From positions 235,059 through 299,058 of the forward strand of contig RHPI01001132.1 in assembly GCA_009103225.1 (NCBI GenBank): 64,000 bases of DNA, written 5' to 3'. The notes beneath the pieces were generated by a model, which was not told where the DNA came from, did not search any database, and saw nothing but the letters and a program-made list of their open reading frames with translations. The position numbers and the translations under genes are program-made. Below, piece by piece: positions 46,091-60,762 of this stretch (positions within the stretch are counted from its first letter, which is position 1; each line of letters starts with the position of its first letter). Source of the stretch: Chlorokybus atmophyticus (Eukaryota; Streptophyta; Chlorokybophyceae; Chlorokybales; Chlorokybaceae).

Positions 46091-48009
46091 ATGGGGGTGG
46101 AAACTCGTAGTGCGAAGCGCATGCGCCTGAGAGTTGAGGCGGCCCATGAAGCGGCTGCCAGCAATTCCAGCAGCGCTGCTGCTGGATGTGGCTTTCTAGG
46201 GTTGCCTGTTGAGCTACAGGAGGCTGTGGCTCTATCGCTAAAGGTGAGCGGTTTGTGTTACGTGTGCATATGGTTGCTTTCTGGTTGCCAGTTAAGCGGG
46301 AGTGAAGCGTAACATCACTCTCAAACGGACAATGTGTCGCCCTTCAGGCAATTGGTGTGTATAGAGTAAGGCGCTTGGCTGTTGGTGCCTAGACCGTCCT
46401 GTCGCTACCCTTCTGTTGTGCTTTCGCATCAGCTGGGTCGTACTGTCAAGTTGATGTAAAGCATTGCTGAGCAATCAGTTTCACTCAGCAGTTTGACCCA
46501 AGCAGTTGCGACGGGTAGAATTGTTGTAGTGTTTGGTAACCAACCAAACCAACTAAACGGTCTGCCTTTCCTTCTTGGTGCAGGATGCAAGGGATCTAGT
46601 AAAACTCCGGTTCTCTTGTCGTCACCTGTGGGCTAGCTTGGACACTTCAAGCGTTCTTGCACAGGTTAGGGTTGATGACCTGAACCTCTCACCCCATGAC
46701 TGGCGGCGTGGAGCTGTTAACTTTTTGCGCGAGGCCTCTGCTGCAGGCAACATCCCCGCGGCATATCTGTATGGCATGGTAAGCCTTTGTCAAATGCAGT
46801 GTGAATGGTTTACAGGCTGATAGATCAGCTGTTTGCGGTTGAAGCTGATGGTGATGAGCCAGAGTGTGGCTGGTAGCTGATTTCCTTCCAATCTTGTGCT
46901 TCAGGGCCGTTTCTACCATGATGGCAACCCAGACGGTGTGGAGCACATTCAAGTTGCTGCAAGTGCAGATTACACTCCTGCACTGTTCTCTCTTGGGGTC
47001 ATCCTGGCCAAAGCAGCACGAGAGACTCCGGCAGATTCACGCCTCAAGCGCGATGTGGCGTTGGCGGCAGAGCTTTGGGGTCGAGGAGCAGCACTTGGTG
47101 ACGTTCCGTGCATGGTCGAGTATGCATACTGCCTTGAACGCGGCCTAGGTGTACAACGGCAGGTGCAGCACGCACAGGTGAGTTCATAGCAAAGGGTTTG
47201 CATCATCTAGTTGCAGTCGCAGCTGGCAGCGGCACTGCAGAAAAGCTTGGCTGATTGGCCGCAGCTGTTCTATGCGCAGTAAGCCAGTGGAGGCCATGCT
47301 GTGTGCTGTGTGCAACGGCTGCACCGGGTGCCTGCACCGCAGCACAGCTCTGCAAGCTTTTGCTGCAACTGGTGCAGCCATGGCTGTGCTTCGCATTTGT
47401 ACTTTCAGCAGTCAATGATATGTCAGTTCTGCTATCAAATCCGGCCATGAGGCAATCCAAGTGTGCTCCCTTGGCTCAAATAGCACACCTGGGCTGCACT
47501 CTGGCTGAGGTGCATAACTACTTCTGAGCATAGCCTGACTTTGTCCTGCGTGTTCAGGAATTGTTGTCAAAAGTACGCGCAGCACGCCGTGCTCAGCCTC
47601 CACACGGTCTTTGCCCTGAGCTAGTGGAGCGCCAAACAATGGTGAGTACCCTACTACGGGGGGACCATCCAGACAAACCAGCGGCTGGTGAACCCGATGG
47701 ATTAGTGCAGGATGGCGGTTCCCCCGCTCATCAGGAACCTACAAGTAGCACTTCTTCGGATGGGCGGCATGAGTGTGAGAACAAGTGTGGACGCCGGCGG
47801 ATTCCCGGCATCGTTTCTATGAATGTTTGCGAAGGCTGCCGCGAAGCTAGGGTGAGCATCCTTATTGATTCTGATGCTACCATGGGTGGCTTGGTGTTTT
47901 AATATGTGTTGGCTGATGTATAATTGTGTCTTTGCAGTATTGCAGCAGGTATTGCCAGCTATGCGATTGGCGAGCTGGTCACAGGGATGAATGCTGGTTT
48001 CTTCTATAG
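46091..48009 (+). CDS. F-box / SEL1-repeat / MYND zinc-finger protein
   Basis: Five exons: 46091-46243, 46584-46778, 46905-47177, 47558-47851 and 47938-48009; 328 residues. A basic N-terminus (RSAKRMRLR) precedes an F-box-like segment (FLGLPVELQEAVALSL, then DARDLVKLRFSCRHLW). SEL1-type repeats follow: FLREASAAGNIPAAYLYGM, GVEHIQVAASADYTPALFSL and AELWGRGAALGDVPCMVEYA. The C-terminus is a MYND-type zinc finger, CENKC, CEGC, YCSRYC and HRDEC. This order is that of the plant F-box proteins At1g67340 and At5g50450, which would recruit substrates to an SCF ubiquitin ligase; targets are unknown. All introns are phase 0 and GT-AG. The ATG at 46091 follows a (CGG)n region. Confidence 0.88.
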
Positions 48010-48733
48010 CACACACCTTGCGGCGTGCAGCTGGTGCAGATGGTATTGGTCGAGCATCATGAGTTGACATTGGAGAGGCATCCAGTACCACTCCTGCAGG
48101 TCCAGCCCGATCTTGTGCATATACTATTAGGCGTCAGTTCTGTGACATATAGCTAATAGCAGCAATCAGGTCTGCATGCACTGCTGTTGTGTGAGGCTGT
48201 TGTAAGTATGATGCGGCTGGTTGCCGGGTGTGATGTTGACTCAGGCAATTACGCTTAGTGCTGTTGCTATCAGTCAGTGAGTCAGGCTTTTGGTGATTGC
48301 GAGACCTTACATTCCAGCTCAGGAATTTCTGCTGCACAGCAAGGGTGTTATGGTCATCCACCATTGGGTGTTCCTGCCAGTGTTGCTAAGCAATCGGGTT
48401 GAGCGAGAAGCTGAGAAGCTCGCCGATGGGCTATGGGTAGAACTCTGTACACATTCAGCACTGGTTCTTGTTTTATGATTGCAAATATTCAGAACTTGCA
48501 GAAGATGTATTGAGCCTGCTTGGTGCTGGAGCTCGCACCACTTGATGTATAGATGTCTTGTCACTGTGGTGTCATGCACTGCAAATTCAAGGTTGGCACG
48601 CGGGATTTGTTTGCGATGTCATGACGCACGGGCTTTCCAGTGCTGTTGATGCAGTCGAAAGAGTACCCCAAGCAAAGCACACCAAGCACAAGCACACTTA
48701 TTGCAAGCAACAGAGTGCAAGACAGCCTGAATT

Positions 48734-48870
48734 ATTGCCGATTTCAACCTTTCGTGTGCATGCGCAATTTTATAGAAACGGCCGTTCCCCCCGCCTGTGC
48801 ACATCGCGATAGGTGGGGGACCGGCTTTCTGTTGGGTGCTTTGTGCACATGAAAGGTTGCAATCGGCAAT
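48734..48870. repeat. Foldback inverted repeat
   Basis: Arm 48734-48761 matches the reverse complement of 48843-48870 at 25 of 28 positions (attgccgatt.caacctttc). The 81-bp middle has a further partly paired GC-rich stem around 48780-48830 (cggccgttccccccgcc against taggtgggggaccggc). MITE-like in shape, but no target duplication was identified. Confidence 0.75.
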
Positions 48871-49221
48871 AAGCACATGGCAGGAGTAAGGACTATATCT
48901 ATGTAAAGCAAAAAGATGCAACAAAAGGCAAATAAGCAGTCAGGTCCAGCGGAATATCATCATTAAACTTAGCATCAGATTTTGGGGGGGGGGGGGCCTA
49001 GTGCATCGCTAGATACTAAGACTCTAGGACCTTACAACTCAGCCACAACCACGGGGCAGGGTGGGGTAGGAGGCAATGCAGCAAGGAGGGGAGGCAACCA
49101 CTTGCGCAGCAGTGGGAGAAGCGTCAGGCAGGCCTAGTCCCACAGCAGCATCCACAGTAGCCTTCATGACGACCACTGCGACAAGCTATTGGGCCCCGCC
49201 GCCATCGCACGTCCGCACCCT

Positions 49222-49751
49222 ATGTGCATGGACGTGAACCTGGACCCTTGCACGTTGTTTGCTTTATATGTGAGTTGTTGTAAAAGCAAAGAAACGAGCG
49301 GGCTTGCCGTTGCTGCTGAACCTTGCTACTGCTGCCAATCAACGCTAGCTGCCTGTGCCTGCTCAAGCTGCTTGTGAGTTTGTGACCGTATCAGTGTGCA
49401 TTGCTTAGCATTCATCGCGTGCTTTTATTGTGCAGAGTTTGGTTTGTTTGTCTTGAACTTGCCACTGCTCCCTGGCCCATCCCTCAGCACCTGCGCCCAA
49501 GTTACTGTTTGCTTGCCTACCTTGTGTGCATAACATTGTGCTGCTTATGGAGGGCGACTCTTGGATCTTCACATCAGGAGCTTGCAACTTCTCTCTCTGA
49601 ATACAATCATAAACGGTCGACAACGTCTCAGAGCCACAACGCTGACCAAGCAGCACAAGCCCAGAATCACAGCAACGCACATAATGATAATAACTCAATC
49701 ATGCACGGTAGCATGCGGCATGGATACATAGTACTTGCCTGGACGCTGTAA
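49222..49751 (+). CDS. Hypothetical Cys-rich protein, two exons (weak)
   Basis: Possible exons 49222-49373 and 49436-49751 joined by a GT-AG phase-2 intron; 155 residues. The first half is Cys-rich (EPCYCCQSTLAACACSSC), then two hydrophobic stretches (LVWFVCLELA; YCLLAYLVCITLCCLW) and a polar Asn/His/Ser tail. No family recognised. The splice signals are good, but composition alone is weak evidence, and this may be chance. Confidence 0.25.
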
Positions 49752-50683
49752 CACTGTACAAAAGATGCAAGAGGGAATACATACATGCAAACCTATGTGC
49801 ACATGCAATGTGACTAACGCCACAAACACTCACCAAACTTGACCATCTTGACAAAAAGGCGCCTGCATGTGAAGAGAGGCGCCTACATGTTACCTAGTGA
49901 CTACCTCTCAGCCTACCATTACTGCCCCCCGGTTAGACATGCATGGCAAATTGCAGTCACCTGCACATGCGCCTTGGTCAGCGGCCTTGTTGCAGCAGCA
50001 GCCAACAGCAGCAACAGGACGTGGACTCCCCCTCCCTCCCCCTCTCTCTCGCCCACACCCTCCTCCCCTCGTATCGTCTACGCTGCCGCTGGCAACCATA
50101 GTTAAGGTGCCGCGCAGCATGCATCGGTAGGACCTGTCGCCAACTGCGTGCGTGCAGGCACATCATCGCTGTGTAACAGAGCGTATGTGGAGCATGCATC
50201 AGCATAGGCCTCACGCCAAGAGCACCGCCACGTCTGTCAGAGTAGTCATGGGGGTGGGTTGCAAATTGTTATGTCCCGCGGTACAAATGTGCACCATCTG
50301 AAGTCGACCTGGGTAAGATAATCGTTCTCATCATTGGTGGCAAGTCGTTATCGGCACTCGGCACTTTGAAGGTATTGTACATTACCGCAAGTCCACGGCA
50401 TCAAGTATCTGAATAGATGATTTGGAGTGACCTAGGTTGGCAGGTTGACTTAAACACTTGAACCGGCAACCATATGATGAACCCCACCCCTTTACAAGAC
50501 TTGGTCAATAATGTATCGTACGAAGAGTTCTTTGCTGTGCGCATGATCTGCAAGGCAAGCAATGCAATGAGCGCAAATGATACACAATCATACTTGTAAG
50601 TATATATACAGTGTTTAAGTAGTTGACACTGCGCTAATTGAGCTTACTACTATATCAATGTCAGCGAGACACAACCGAGACCG

Positions 50684-53252
50684 CTATCTTGATATCGCTG
50701 CATCTCGCTGCGCGGTCAAAAAATGCCGCATGCTGGTTTGTTGCGGACGCACAATTGGCCGCAAGACGTACATGTGCGAGAGTCTAGAATGCAGTTTGCG
50801 AAGTGCCAGCTGCTCCTCTGCACTGAAAGCAGTCCCATTGTGGGCAATGAATGCGTCCAAGCCATCCGCAAAGCGCACCGCATCCGTTATTGACGTCTGA
50901 GGCGGCTCTTGCTCATCGGCATCTGCAGTCCAGCGTGTGTTGATAAGCATGCACACGCTCTGATGACTACCTACTCTCACGAACAACAAAACTGCCACGT
51001 TTACGCACCATCTGCTTGTTGGGAGGTGGTTGCTTCAGTCTTGACCTGTATTGTGTCCTGCACTTCAGTGGGCAGGTCATCATCTGCATGAACATACTGC
51101 TGAATGGTCATGGACACGTCGGCAATCTGCAGAGGTGGCAGTCGCTTCATCATAAAGTCCAAGTCCCGAATTGTTGCATCCTGCACGTAAGAACACAACC
51201 GATCAGCAAAAGCAGCATGCAGAGTTTGCTCGCGACAGCTAGCACTGCACTGCACTGCACTGCAAGGGTAGTAGATGGCTTGCAAACCTGAATGGGAGAA
51301 GCAGCTGCCACCTGCTGCTCACGCTTTGTGGGCCTATTAGGAACCCACGTCTTGGGCAACACGCCAGCCTTACGCCAAGCCTCGCGCACAGCATTGACTG
51401 GAATGTCTTCCCAAGCTTCTCTACTCCACAGCACCGCATCCCGAACGCTTGGAAGGGAGACTGATGCAGGCTGAATGTTGTTGCTTGATGATGTTGATGC
51501 TGCTGCCTGGCCTCCGCGCTGACCACTTGCTTGAATGGCTTCGTACACACGCAGGATGCGTGCCAGCAACTTGCCCTTGTAGCTGCGTATGAACACAAAA
51601 CATGAACACAGCAACAGATGTTACAATTCTTGCTTGTGTCATCTCAACCGTAAATCCACTTACAGTGCCTTGAAGGTGGTGATCAGACCATTGTCCATGG
51701 GTAGTGGGATGCTGGAACATGACGAAGAGGTTGGTGTTGACGTTGCGCTTGGGGACGTGGCTGTTCTCAGAGTGGTCGGGGGTTGGAGGAGCAAGCACGT
51801 GAGGTTGGAGAGCTCAAACCCACCAAAGCTGGCAATGTGTATTTCACTTGCCATGTCGCACGCATACACGGGAGAAAAATCCATCAGCACCACCGCATGG
51901 CGCCCGGCCTTCGTCATGTCCTCATTGAATGCCAGTATCCACCTACTAAACATCTGTCCGAGGGTATACACATTAGCCTTAACCAACAGAAGAGTTGACT
52001 CATGAGAATATCGTGCACATAAGAGCAACCCTTTTCCATCTCCACTTGCCTCTTTGGTAAGCAGTGGAAAAGTGTCGTCACTCCCCTCATACTGAACATC
52101 AACTTGGCTCGGGTCCCATGAAATCTTGTTGCTATTGTTAATGATCAGACCACGCTTCGAGCGCCCGACAAACAGAAGGGGGCGTTTGTCTGTCCCAGAG
52201 GCATTGACACAGAACAGGATGGTACACCTCGCTGGTTGCTTGGTTTCGCCATCATCAACTGTGCGGATGTCATTCGGGCCTGCGCGATAGAACAGCACAG
52301 TCTTGCCAATGCTGTACGTGTCGTCGGGCGTGTACTTCTCATCCAACACGGAGGCGAGTTCAATGGACTGCATGGCTCGCAGCCGCCGCTGATGAATCTC
52401 ATCGTCAACCGGGGCGATGTCCATGCTTTCAATTCCTCCTGCTTCAATGGCGACAGCTTCAAGGGGGGCATGGTTGTTGGTAACGTTGTTGGCATGGGGC
52501 GTGTGGGCGTCAACGAGCTCTGCATGCTCAGCGGGCTGTGCGATCGAGGACGGGGCGGGCAACGCTAGCATTGCTGCCGAAGACAACGGCGATGACGATG
52601 ATGTGGACACCTTTGAGCTAATGCCTCGCCTCAGCTTGAAGCCATGCAGCCATCCTTTGGACACTTTGAATGAAGCTGGCAGGCCCATCTTCTCGGCAAG
52701 CTTGACGGCCTGCTCGATGACCATTGCATCCGAGATGTTGTTGTTGGCACCTTTGGTACTATTGTGAGCGCCAGCAACGCCATTCTCATTGACGCCATCA
52801 ATACCATTGGCAGCGCCGTTGTTGCGCCTGACTCTGATCCACCAGAGGTAGAGCGCCTCCTCCAGCTGGGGGTAGTGAGGAGGGCGGAGCTTCTTGACAT
52901 GCTCGAGCCTGCCGCCGCCCACCTGGACGACATGCTCAAGGACCTGATCCCTCGTCTTGAGCAGTTTGGACAGGGAGGACTGCCTCACCGTCAGGCCGAG
53001 CTTTTCCTTCACTATGGCCAGCAGATCCGCCTGCTTCAGCTTGCTATTCAGCGCACTGTGCTTCGCCCACAAGTCCAGAATCCTCTTCTTGTCGCCCAGA
53101 CTCAGCACATTGCGCTTGCACCCAATCTTTTGCTGCTGAACCTGCTGCTCCGCCTGCTGCTCCTGCCGTTCAAGCTGCTGCTGCACCTGCTGAAGCTGCT
53201 GAAGCTGCTGTTGCTGCTGCTGCTGCTGCTCCACATTGCTACTCTCCTCCAT
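50684..53252 (-). CDS. Pogo/Tigger-type transposase-derived protein
   Basis: Four exons: 53252-51664, 51582-51288, 51180-51009 and 50922-50684; 764 residues. A Gln-rich N-terminus (about 1-42) is followed by a Psq/CENP-B-type helix-turn-helix (CKRNVLSLGDKKRILDLWAK, about 45-100) and a second CENP-B-type DNA-binding domain (HYPQLEEALYLWWIRVRR to FKVSKGWLHGFKLRRGIS, about 125-215). Then comes a DDE_1 domain: CTILFCVNASGTDKRPLLFV, FSRWILAFNEDM, GRHAVVLMDFSPVYA and PMDNGLITTFKALYKGKLL. The first catalytic block, usually DETGLFY, reads IGKTVLFYR, so the first acidic residue seems lost; the Asp of VVLMD and of PMDNG remain. Three clean introns, no long stop-free decay and a host-like 5' region suggest a domesticated DNA-binding gene, not an active element. 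Terminal inverted repeats were not found. Confidence 0.85.
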
Positions 53253-53943
53253 CAAACCCTCCTATACCACCTGCACACATGTACACATCCATCATCAGGT
53301 TCGCCTTATTGTTGGCAGCAACAACAACATGGCGGTGACATGCTCAGTGTGCTGCAAAACCCTAGCTCTGGCATGCACTAGGAGTAGTGAGCTCAGCTGC
53401 GCTCTGCGTGCAAACCAAGAGCAAGCACCTTACTGACGACGACGACGACGCCTGATAGGTGGACGTCGGCGATCCTGACGCCTCTCCTCACCGCCGCCGC
53501 CGCCACCGCCGCAGCCGCATGGCCAGGATCATATTCTTACATGGAAGAGAAGGAATATTCCCATATCAGGCATTCCGATAACAGGTATTCTTTTTCTGAA
53601 CTCCCCAGCGACCGTATGCTGCGACCCGGTTGGGTTCTTCTCCCTCTGTATGTTATGACCCTCTCTGAGTACGTACCGTGTTGCGAATTCATACGCGTAC
53701 GTACTGGCAAACAGCGTACCGCACGTGCACGAGGCTCTCTGCCACGTGGCGCTGTTCGACGGCGCCTAAACCGCGTCCGAAATAGCCGAAGCAAAACGAA
53801 CGCAACTGAACGTAACTGCCGCCGCGGATGGCGTATCATAACATCGTAACGTTAGCGGCTAACGAGAGTACAAACAATACAGAATTGGCACACAATTCCT
53901 GCTCCAACAGTGTGACACGTGGCGTGGGGCGGCGGCAACGGCG
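53253..53943. promoter_or_regulatory. Shared divergent promoter, pogo-derived / PLP decarboxylase
   Basis: A 691-bp spacer with AAAACCCTAG (53356-53365) and (CCG)n (53491-53518). An open frame at 53541-53849 (102 codons, Arg-rich, no recognised domain) lies inside it and is probably chance. Confidence 0.5.
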
Positions 53944-56900
53944 ATGGCGCCAGCGGCGGAGGTGGCCACGCTGATGATGGGGGGCGACCACTACAAGCAC
54001 GCCCCTTCCCTCCCCGCCCGCCAGGCTTCACGCAGTCTCACAAGACAGAGGAGCGAGCTGTCACGACGCATAGAAGACGAGGCTCTTGCCTTGTTCGCCC
54101 CTCCTCCTCCCCCTACTGCCGCCGCCAAGGACAACAAGGACGCTCACAAAATCAACGCCGACGATCACAACATCAACAATGAAACATACAATCAGGTATG
54201 TTGGCTTTCAGAACAAAACTCAACCACCTCTCCACTGATCAGTTTCCACACAGCCATTATGATTGATACGCTATGCACATTGCTATCCTCCTTGTCGTTA
54301 TCCTTTTGGTGTTGTCCTCAGCTTTGTTGTCCTCGTTGTCTCAGGAGTCCTCATTGTCGAGGAGGCTTGCGGCGGTGGAGTCGGAGTTCCTTACGTGTCC
54401 CGTGGTGTCCACGCCCGTCACAGAGGCCGCCATTCGAGACCGGTTCCGCACCTGGCAGGTATCTGATACAGTTATGTGATACAGTTTGCTTGTTGTTGTT
54501 ATGATGATGATGTGCGTTCTTATCACTTTGTTGTTGTGTACAGATGGCCAATTTTGGGTCAGGTGTCGGCGAGTATGTCGACTCCCTCGTGGAGGACGCC
54601 GTGGTGGACTCTATGCACGTGTCGTGCCCACGCATGATCGGCCACATGGTGAGTACTGGTTGGTTGTCAACCTCTTGTTCGCGAGTGTTGAACTGTTACA
54701 GCTTGAAGTGACAACAAACCAACAAAACTGATGTGTGCTTGACAGACCAGCGCCCTCCCTTACTACACCCGACCCCTCGCAAAGCTCGTCGTCGCAATGA
54801 ACCAGGTACAGATTGTTGTTTGGTTGCTGAACACAATGTATCTGTTCGGACACTACATAGTGGTTTGATGCCTTCACACGCACACGTGCGCGCACACACG
54901 CATTCACACATTCACTCTGCAGAACGCTGTGAAGTCCGAGACCGCCAAGACCATCACTTGTTTGGAGCGCGAGGCTATGGCTCAGCTCCACCGCGCTCTC
55001 TTCAACAACACGGACGCTTTCTACGCCGAGCACATCCAATCTCCCGCCGTCGCATTGGGCCTCATGACCTCCGGCGGCACGATCGCCAACATAACGGCCT
55101 TGTGGATCGCGCGCAACTCCAAGCTCGGTCCCGACACGACAAACAACTTTGCCGGCGTGGAGCAAGAGGGACTTGTTAAAGCTCTGAAGCATTATGGTTA
55201 TACGGATGCGTGCGTGGTGGGGAGCGAGTTGATGCACTACTCGATGGACAAAGCCGCGGACGTGTTGGGTATCGGCGTGAGAGGGTTGAGGAAGGTGGCC
55301 GTGGATGCCAACTACAGAGTGGATGTGAAGGCGCTAGCGAGCGTGTTGGACGAGTGTGCGGAGCAACGGTGCCTCGTACTCGCGCTTGTGGGGATTGCGG
55401 GAGCAACGGAGACGGGAGCGGTTGATCCCCTGCGTGAGATGGCACGCATTGCACGTGCGCGGGGTGTACACTTTCATGTGGATGCAGCCTGGGGAGGGCC
55501 CATGTGCCTCAGCGACAGGTACACACGCACGCGTACGCGCACTTTTTACGTGTACAAAATTGCCCTTACACGCGCACATATACACATACATACACATACA
55601 TACACACATGTACGCAAGCCTGTTGTTGATTACACTCGTGTGCATGCTTGCTCATGTGTGTCCCTTTCTCTCAGGTTGCGCAAGGCCGTGGCCGGTCTTG
55701 AGCTCGCCGACACCGTGACGTTGGACGGCCACAAGCAGCTCCTTATGCCGATGGGCGGCGGGATGGTGTTCCTACGCGACCCCGCGCTCTCGCGATGCAT
55801 ACGCAAGGCCGCGTCGTACATCATACGCGAGGAGTCACACGACGCCGGGAAGTTCACGCTCGAAGGATCGCGACCGGCACAGGTACGGGTAGTGGGGATG
55901 GATGTGTGGGTCTTTTGGTTGTGGGTGTGCGTGGCGGTATGTGCATGTGTCTGTGTATGTGTGCATGTGCACACGCGTTTGCATTAGTGGGTGGGTACGT
56001 GTGCATTAGGGGCGTATACGTCTGTGTATGTGTACATATGCGTGCATATGTGTATGTGTATCTGTATCTCCATGTGTTGTACATGTATGCGTATGTGTAT
56101 TCTTTCACGTACGAGTACATGCGTGTGCGTGTGCGTATTAATTTCATTTATGCGTATGTTGCTACATTCCAAAGCAAAGGCTGATGGTTCATACTTGTGT
56201 CATTTCACCAGGCTTTATTTCTGCACGCGAACCTAGCAATCCTCGGCCGTTCCGGTTACGGCGCTTTGATGGAGCGTCTCGTCCGTCTCGCCCGTCACTT
56301 AGCTAAGCGTCTCATGCGCGCCCACAACTTCGAACTACTCGTCAAACCGATGGCCAACATACTGCTGTATCGGTGGATACCCAAGTCGCTGAGACGCAAG
56401 TGCTGGGCCGGGAAACTGGATGAGAAGGATAATGAGGTCATCGACGCCATCAATGCGAAACTGCAGGAGAGGCAGAAGGCGGAGGGAAGGACGTTCGTGT
56501 CGAGGACGTCGCTGAGGTGCGTGTGCGTGTGCGTGTGCGTGCGTGTGCGTGTGGGTGTGGGTGTATTCCTGCGTGGGTGTATGGATGTGGGTGAGTGAGA
56601 GTGTGTGCGGGTGTGTATGTGCGTGTGTGCATGGGCATATACACATATGCATGTGTGCGAGTGAGAGTTTGCACATGCGCACATGTGTGTGCGCATATGT
56701 ATGCCCATAGGTGTGCGCATAGGTGTGTGTATGCGCAGACGCATGCGCGCGTGTGTATGTGCATGTGCGGGCATGTGTGCGCCTGTGAGGCTTTGGACAT
56801 GTCCGTGTCCATGTGAATACTCGCATACAAACATGCATAAACCCAACCATCACGCCTCCACTCTCAGGTGTCCCAAGTACGGTCGTCTTCGCGTGGTGGC

Positions 56901-57642
56901 CTTACGCGTCGTAATTGGCAACGTGCTGACGACGGAACGCGACATCGACGCGGTGCTCGAGGACCAGCTCGCCCTCATCCCGCAGCTCACCGACGACTGC
57001 TCCGTCACGCCGCACCCAACGGACTTCATTTACAAGGAGGGCATGGAGCACGTCGACGACTCGGACCTCATGACATGGTACACTGTGTGTTTTTTCCATG
57101 TTGGCATCCCAAAACTTCATATATATGCGTGTTAACAGTGTGGTAGGACAACAGATATACATCGGCAACGTAACATATTGATACAGATGATTGGATAAAC
57201 ATCTAGTTGTGTCTGAGAGCACACATACACATACTCATACACATATACATACAGAATGAGATACAAGGACAGATTCAATGCCCTGATACATGCATCTGCC
57301 GATACCGATACAGATACAGCTACAAATACAGATGCAGATGCACATTCACGGTAGAGATACACTTGCACACCGACACAAACTTTCTCACATTGTATTGTTG
57401 TGTGCGTAATCAGGGACCGTCACTGGGAGCAGGGCATGAATGACGCGGAACGCGCTCTCTTCAACAACGACAAAGATCTATTCCTGGAAAGCCTCTGCGC
57501 TCCAGACTTGCTGCCGCCCACGCCCGCGCCGCGCGATGGTGGCAGCGATATCAACGATCTCCCGCTCGATGGCGAGAGGAAAGAGGATATCAACGGTATC
57601 ACCGATAAGGCGCGCGTACCCGCGCATCATCAGGGATCCTAG
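53944..57642 (+). CDS. PLP-dependent group II decarboxylase, PanP/aspartate decarboxylase-like
   Basis: Nine exons: 53944-54195, 54345-54458, 54544-54648, 54746-54805, 54923-55518, 55675-55882, 56212-56516, 56868-57077 and 57414-57642; 692 residues. Core motifs: YYTRPLAKLVVAMNQNAVKS, LMTSGGTIANITALWIARN (phosphate loop), GIAGATETGAVDPL, FHVDAAWGGP (Asp binding the PLP ring) and TLDGHKQL (Schiff-base Lys at about 396). The LAKLVVAMNQNAVKSETAKT stretch and length resemble bacterial PanP-type decarboxylases, which make beta-alanine from aspartate or decarboxylate glutamate; the substrate cannot be read from sequence alone. The N-terminus has a Pro/Ala run, and the C-terminus has a polar extension (PPTPAPRDGGSDIND to HHQGS) beyond the usual fold. 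No clear targeting peptide. All introns are GT-AG and keep frame. Confidence 0.87.
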
Positions 57643-58046
57643 TCTTGAGATAAAGAGAGGGAGACAACGTGATCTCCTTCCTCGCTTGGGGGTGGGGTAC
57701 AGGACTTGGGTTCTATGCTCTCCTCAATGTTGTGTTGGGTTGGTGTTGGAGAACGCCTCTACTAGTGATGGATTTTTTGGAAGCTGTGTTGCACTTCCGG
57801 GTCGCGTCGAGTTGCGTTGGGTTGGGTTGGGTCAGCATACAAAGGGAGTTGATACTGCTGTTGACAAGAATTCCTGAGAGCTGCCATTATGGTGGTAAAT
57901 AGAATAAGGCAAGGACATAAGTAACTTGCTTGCTATAACTGAAGCATGCTGTCTGCCTTTGAACTGTATGTTCATTACACAATGTGTGCATGCGGTGTGT
58001 GCATCTTATGCTTCATCTACTTGACAAACCAACGAATCTCTCATTC
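57643..58046. other. Convergent 3' spacer, decarboxylase / PfkB kinase
   Basis: 3' UTRs of two converging genes with a TTGGG tract at 57810-57833. No gene seen. Confidence 0.5.
57810..57833 (+). repeat. TTGGG tract
   Basis: Shares gagttgcgttgggttgggtt with the tract after the WW gene (18702 onward). Sense-strand G-rich relative to the upstream decarboxylase. Confidence 0.8.
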
Positions 58047-60554
<2,508 letters not shown>

Positions 60555-60762
60555 TGCTGGCGCCAAGGTGTGTCCTTACCTGCAAAGCACTGCAGAGCGC
60601 AGGTGTCAAGGACGTGCCTACGGCGGCGGCAGCGGAGGACGACAAGGAGGCGGAGGTGGAGGGGGAGGCGCTGGAGGAGGTGAAGGCGGAGAAGGTGTAC
60701 CAAGAGGTGGAGGAGGGGGAGGAAGGAGCTGAGGAGGTCGAGGAGGTTGAGGCGGCGGCGGT
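60555..60762. promoter_or_regulatory. Shared divergent promoter, PfkB kinase / RRP41
   Basis: The shortest divergent spacer here, 208 bp between start codons. CGG triplets occur in it (60620-60635 and 60750-60760) and in the first PfkB codons (about 60520-60535). The rest is GGA-rich. Confidence 0.5.

Larger units (their letters stand above)
48010..50683. other. Poorly resolved spacer
   Basis: Between the F-box gene and the pogo-derived gene. It includes a foldback (48734-48870), a run of G (48984-48996) and one weak two-exon gene model (49222-49751). The stretch 49840-50110 has open frames of low complexity only. No other gene supported. Confidence 0.45.
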
